NCBI GenBank assembly: GCA_022561525.1
Contig: JADFRB010000081.1
Coordinates: forward strand, 1-7,616
Source: Nitrospinota bacterium
GTDB lineage: Bacteria; Nitrospirota; Nitrospiria; Nitrospirales; UBA8639
DNA length: 7,616 nucleotides
Reading direction: 5' to 3'
The position numbers and the translations under genes are program-made. The notes under the pieces are model-generated. The model was not told where the DNA came from. It saw only the letters and a list, made by a program, of their open reading frames with translations, and did no database searches. Shown one piece after another: positions 5,529-7,616 of this stretch (its first letter is position 1; each line of letters begins with the position of its first letter).

Positions 5529-6863
5529 ATGAACGCTCATACCCATCGCAAACCTCTATTCCTGACCGCAGTGATTCTGACGTTGACTCTCGGGACGGTA
5601 CCGGAGTCGAAAGGCGTGGAACCGCCCAGACTCACATTTCAAGAGGCCATTGCCACCGCCCTTGAACGCCATCCCCGGCTTGAACAAGCCCAATATCGTA
5701 TGCTGGCGGCACAAGCCCAAACCGATCAGGCGACTTCCGTCTTGTACCCGCAGCTCTGGTCTATTCTGAACGGGACCAGCGGGTCGGCTCGATCCAACAC
5801 ATCCTTCACGTCCGGGGCGATTATTGAAAACCCCAACAGCAATCAGGTGACAGTTGGTGCCATCGTGAATCAGCTTATTTACGATTTCGGCCGAACGTCG
5901 CATCGGATCAAGGCCAAGGAACTCACGGCCGAGTCGCGGGAACACGATCTCCGGGCCGATCAGGGCTTCACGATTCTCAAGGTGGAAGAAGCCTATTTCG
6001 CCGCCTTGAATCACAGAGAACTGGTCACTATCGCCGAGCAAGCCGTTCGAGAGCGGAGCCTGATTTTGAGGCTGGTCACCCTCTTGTCCCAACGGGGCAA
6101 GCGGTCGAAAATCGATGTGTCGCTGGCCGAAGTGGAAGTCAAAAATGCCCAATTTCTCGAACTCCAGGCTCGGGCTGATTCCAAGGTCGCCTTACAGCAG
6201 TTGAACAACGCGATGGGGCTGGAAGGCAAGGCCAACTATTCCCTGGAAGATCCGGGCCAATCGGACGGACCCCTGCCGAGCTTGGCCCAATTGAAGGAGG
6301 AAGCCAGACGACAACGGCCTGAACTCGAAGCGGTGCGTATGCGTATCGAAAGCAAGCGGGCCGCCATGCTCAGCGCTCAACGGCAGGCGTTTCCCTCGCT
6401 CAACATCAGCGCCAGTACGGGACAGTCCGCCATTAGCGACAGAAATGGCAAGTGGTGGTACGGTGCGTTTGGATCGCTTTCCATTCCCCTGTTCACAGGA
6501 GGACGAATCGAAAGTGAGATTCGTGAAGCGCAGGCTATCCAGCATGAAACCCAAGCTCGCTTTCGGGAACTGATCCAGGAAGTCGAGCTTCAAGTGGCCT
6601 CCGCTTATCATACCCATGAAGCCCTCGTGCGGAAAGTGGATGTAGCCCAAGCCCAGGTACGGACCGCACGGACGGCACTTGATCTTTCCCGCCAACGCTT
6701 ACGATTGGGCCTCGGATCTATTGTAGAACTGACCCAGGCCGAAGTGGCCGTGACCCAGGCCGAAACCACACTGGCGATGTCCCGCTATGGAATCCGCACC
6801 ACATTAGCGGCGTTGGATTATGCCACAGGTACAGGCCTTCGCCGATATACACAAAAAGAATAA
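5529..6863 (+). CDS. TolC-family outer membrane efflux protein (444 aa)
   Basis: This is the outer membrane exit duct of the pump, normally a homotrimer with a beta-barrel in the outer membrane and a long alpha-helical periplasmic tunnel. A signal peptide spans about residues 1-29 (hydrophobic FLTAVILTLTLGTV); there is no lipobox cysteine, so it is not the lipidated OprM type. The two homologous halves are visible. The first has LTFQEAIATALERHP (35-49), NQLIYDFGR (114-122) and the helix LSQRGKRSKIDVSLAEVEV (186-204). The second has RPELEAVRMRI (263-273), SIPLFTGGR (318-326) and LRLGLGSIVELTQAEVAV (391-408). Beta-strand sequence alternates with long coiled-coil helices as expected, and length is normal. 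ATG 5529 has GGAG nine bases upstream. It lies 119 bp after the adaptor in the same direction, so it probably belongs to the same operon, possibly with its own fine control from the hairpin in the gap. It is the third part of the complex. Confidence 0.95.
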   Translation: MNAHTHRKPLFLTAVILTLTLGTVPESKGVEPPRLTFQEAIATALERHPRLEQAQYRMLAAQAQTDQATSVLYPQLWSILNGTSGSARSNTSFTSGAIIENPNSNQVTVGAIVNQLIYDFGRTSHRIKAKELTAESREHDLRADQGFTILKVEEAYFAALNHRELVTIAEQAVRERSLILRLVTLLSQRGKRSKIDVSLAEVEVKNAQFLELQARADSKVALQQLNNAMGLEGKANYSLEDPGQSDGPLPSLAQLKEEARRQRPELEAVRMRIESKRAAMLSAQRQAFPSLNISASTGQSAISDRNGKWWYGAFGSLSIPLFTGGRIESEIREAQAIQHETQARFRELIQEVELQVASAYHTHEALVRKVDVAQAQVRTARTALDLSRQRLRLGLGSIVELTQAEVAVTQAETTLAMSRYGIRTTLAALDYATGTGLRRYTQKE

Positions 6864-7384
6864 TCCGAACTTCTCCTCTGCCTTTCGGGATAGATTACAC
6901 GGCATTTGTTCGTTTCCTGTGGAACAGTTTTCGCTTACCGTTGCGTTTGGTTAGGAATGATTACACATAATTCATCCCTTTTCTTCGGGTTTGTTCCGGT
7001 AGGGTCAAAAATCCGGCCTCCCAGCAAGGTATTTTTAAGTGGCACAATTCTTTGTTAAAGAAGGAATTCTGGGAAGGAACGGATGACTACCCGCTATCTG
7101 GGAAGTCACTGGAAAACAGGTGGTCCGTTGTAGAGAATTGGGGAAACTGAAGAGAAGATTTCGCTGCTGAATGCGCACACCGTTAGTAGCCAATATTTCG
7201 CATTCCGTCTCCCCTTTTGGTTTTTCTTCCCTATTTTCTTCTACCTCTCGATTAGGGTGTGCCCTACCTGTGAAGATCGCCCGTTTACTCCACATATCGG
7301 CCAGGCCCCACTTTGGAAGGATAATTTCTGCTTTTGGCGAATTCAACCCATACGTGCACCACAGGTTTTCAATTGAATATTTGA
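6864..7384. other. Downstream intergenic sequence, no gene supported
   Basis: Frames on both strands cross this AT-richer stretch but none resembles a protein family. The longest, on the minus strand (7035-7463), reads into the repeat element at 7385-7525 and is probably spurious. Small symmetric bits are present: the octamer GATTACAC twice (6893-6900, 6959-6966); TTCTTT-GTT-AAAGAA (7048-7062); TAGGG-TGTG-CCCTA (7253-7266); and the 10-bp palindrome TTCAATTGAA (7368-7377), which lies just outside the repeat element. I find no GC-rich hairpin with a T-run that would serve as the operon terminator. Confidence 0.5.
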
Positions 7385-7525
7385 GGGCACCTCTAAAAAC
7401 CGTCCTTTTCCGTGATGGCGGCGTCAGCCGCGTGCTCAAATCCTCATGTATTCGCCCATACACTCCGGTTTTCCGCGCGCGGCTTCCTTGCCCTCACAAA
7501 AAATGCCTGGTTTTTAGAGGTGCCC
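7385..7525. repeat. 141-bp MITE-like element with 17-bp terminal inverted repeats
   Basis: GGGCACCTCTAAAAACC (7385-7401) and its exact complement GGTTTTTAGAGGTGCCC (7509-7525) bound a 141-bp segment. Both sides are flanked by TTGA (7381-7384, 7526-7529), which may be a 4-bp target-site duplication. The interior has no transposase. It contains two small hairpins, GCGGC-GTCA-GCCGC (7418-7431) and TGTAT-TCGCCC-ATACA (7447-7462), plus a GC-rich CCGCGCGCGGC (7473-7483). The layout fits a miniature inverted-repeat or other non-autonomous mobile repeat. From memory, similar TTTTTAGAGGTGCC-ended repeats are scattered in Nitrospira and some proteobacterial genomes and give rise to spurious predicted proteins; this is unverified. 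The mobilising insertion sequence family is not identifiable from the window. Confidence 0.65.
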
Positions 7526-7616
7526 TTGAGTGAGTGAGTTGCGTGAACACTTCCCAAGGCGTGTGAAACCCTAAGCATTTCCGGGGGCGATGATTCATGG
7601 CCTGCACGGCGGGCGG
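7526..7616. other. Right-end sequence with a possible start of a truncated gene
   Basis: After the repeat comes a GAGT triplet repeat (7528-7539) and about 70 bp of unassigned sequence. ATG codons at 7590 (MIHGLHGGR) and 7597 (MACTAG) are each open to the window edge, with a GGGGG run at 7583-7587. Too little is present to decide whether a gene begins here. Confidence 0.3.

Noticed and set aside
5556..6152. 198-residue minus-strand frame inside the outer membrane gene
   Set aside because: It lies fully antisense to a clear TolC-family gene, has no recognisable domain and is explained by the codon bias of the real gene.
6864..7062. Intrinsic terminator after the outer membrane gene
   Set aside because: Only short AT-rich or three-pair hairpins are present, none followed by a T-run, so termination here cannot be supported from sequence.
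7035..7463. 142-residue minus-strand frame downstream of the operon
   Set aside because: It begins inside the MITE-like repeat, matches no family I know, and no ribosome binding site or composition supports it.
7171..7533. 120-residue plus-strand frame ending in the repeat
   Set aside because: Its last third is a translation of the 141-bp repeat, and the frame opposes the minus-strand frame with equal plausibility; both look spurious.

Overview
The window carries one complete tripartite RND efflux operon with a long, signal-rich upstream region and a non-coding tail. The organism is probably a Gram-negative bacterium with a moderately high GC content. The codon style, the small His/Cys-bearing membrane protein ahead of the pump, and the palindromic GGGCACCTCTAAAAACC element at the right end remind me of Nitrospira-type genomes (Nitrospirota). 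That assignment is from memory and is tentative. I see no tRNA, rRNA, CRISPR array or transposase gene.

Layout. Positions 1-520 have no convincing gene; there is one weak 89-codon frame (233-502). Positions 495-600 are dense with signals: a 9-bp inverted repeat built on two copies of GTCATGAC, a strong Shine-Dalgarno that this repeat could fold over, a 25-codon micro-ORF (521-598), and a sigma70-like promoter (TTGACA, 17 bp, TACCAT). A 104-residue membrane protein starts at 595, overlapping the micro-ORF stop by ATGA. Positions 910-1180 form a 271-bp spacer with three palindromes; the last is a 20-bp inverted repeat directly before the ribosome binding site of the pump gene.

The operon then runs RND permease (1181-4324), periplasmic adaptor (4321-5409, ATGA overlap with the permease) and TolC-type outer membrane factor (5529-6863, after a 119-bp gap). 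Together the products would form an inner membrane to outer membrane conduit: the permease binds substrate in the periplasm using proton motive force, the adaptor bridges, and the outer membrane factor provides the exit duct. The permease-adaptor-outer membrane order differs from the common acrAB-tolC style order. The permease has the double-Asp TM4 motif of the hydrophobe/amphiphile (HAE) type. It lacks the usual TM10 lysine of the proton relay and instead carries a lysine one helical turn before the TM4 Asp pair.

Positions 6864-7616 hold no gene I can support. A 141-bp element with perfect 17-bp terminal inverted repeats and a possible 4-bp TTGA target duplication lies at 7385-7525 and looks like a MITE or non-autonomous mobile repeat. 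The substrate of the pump cannot be read from sequence.
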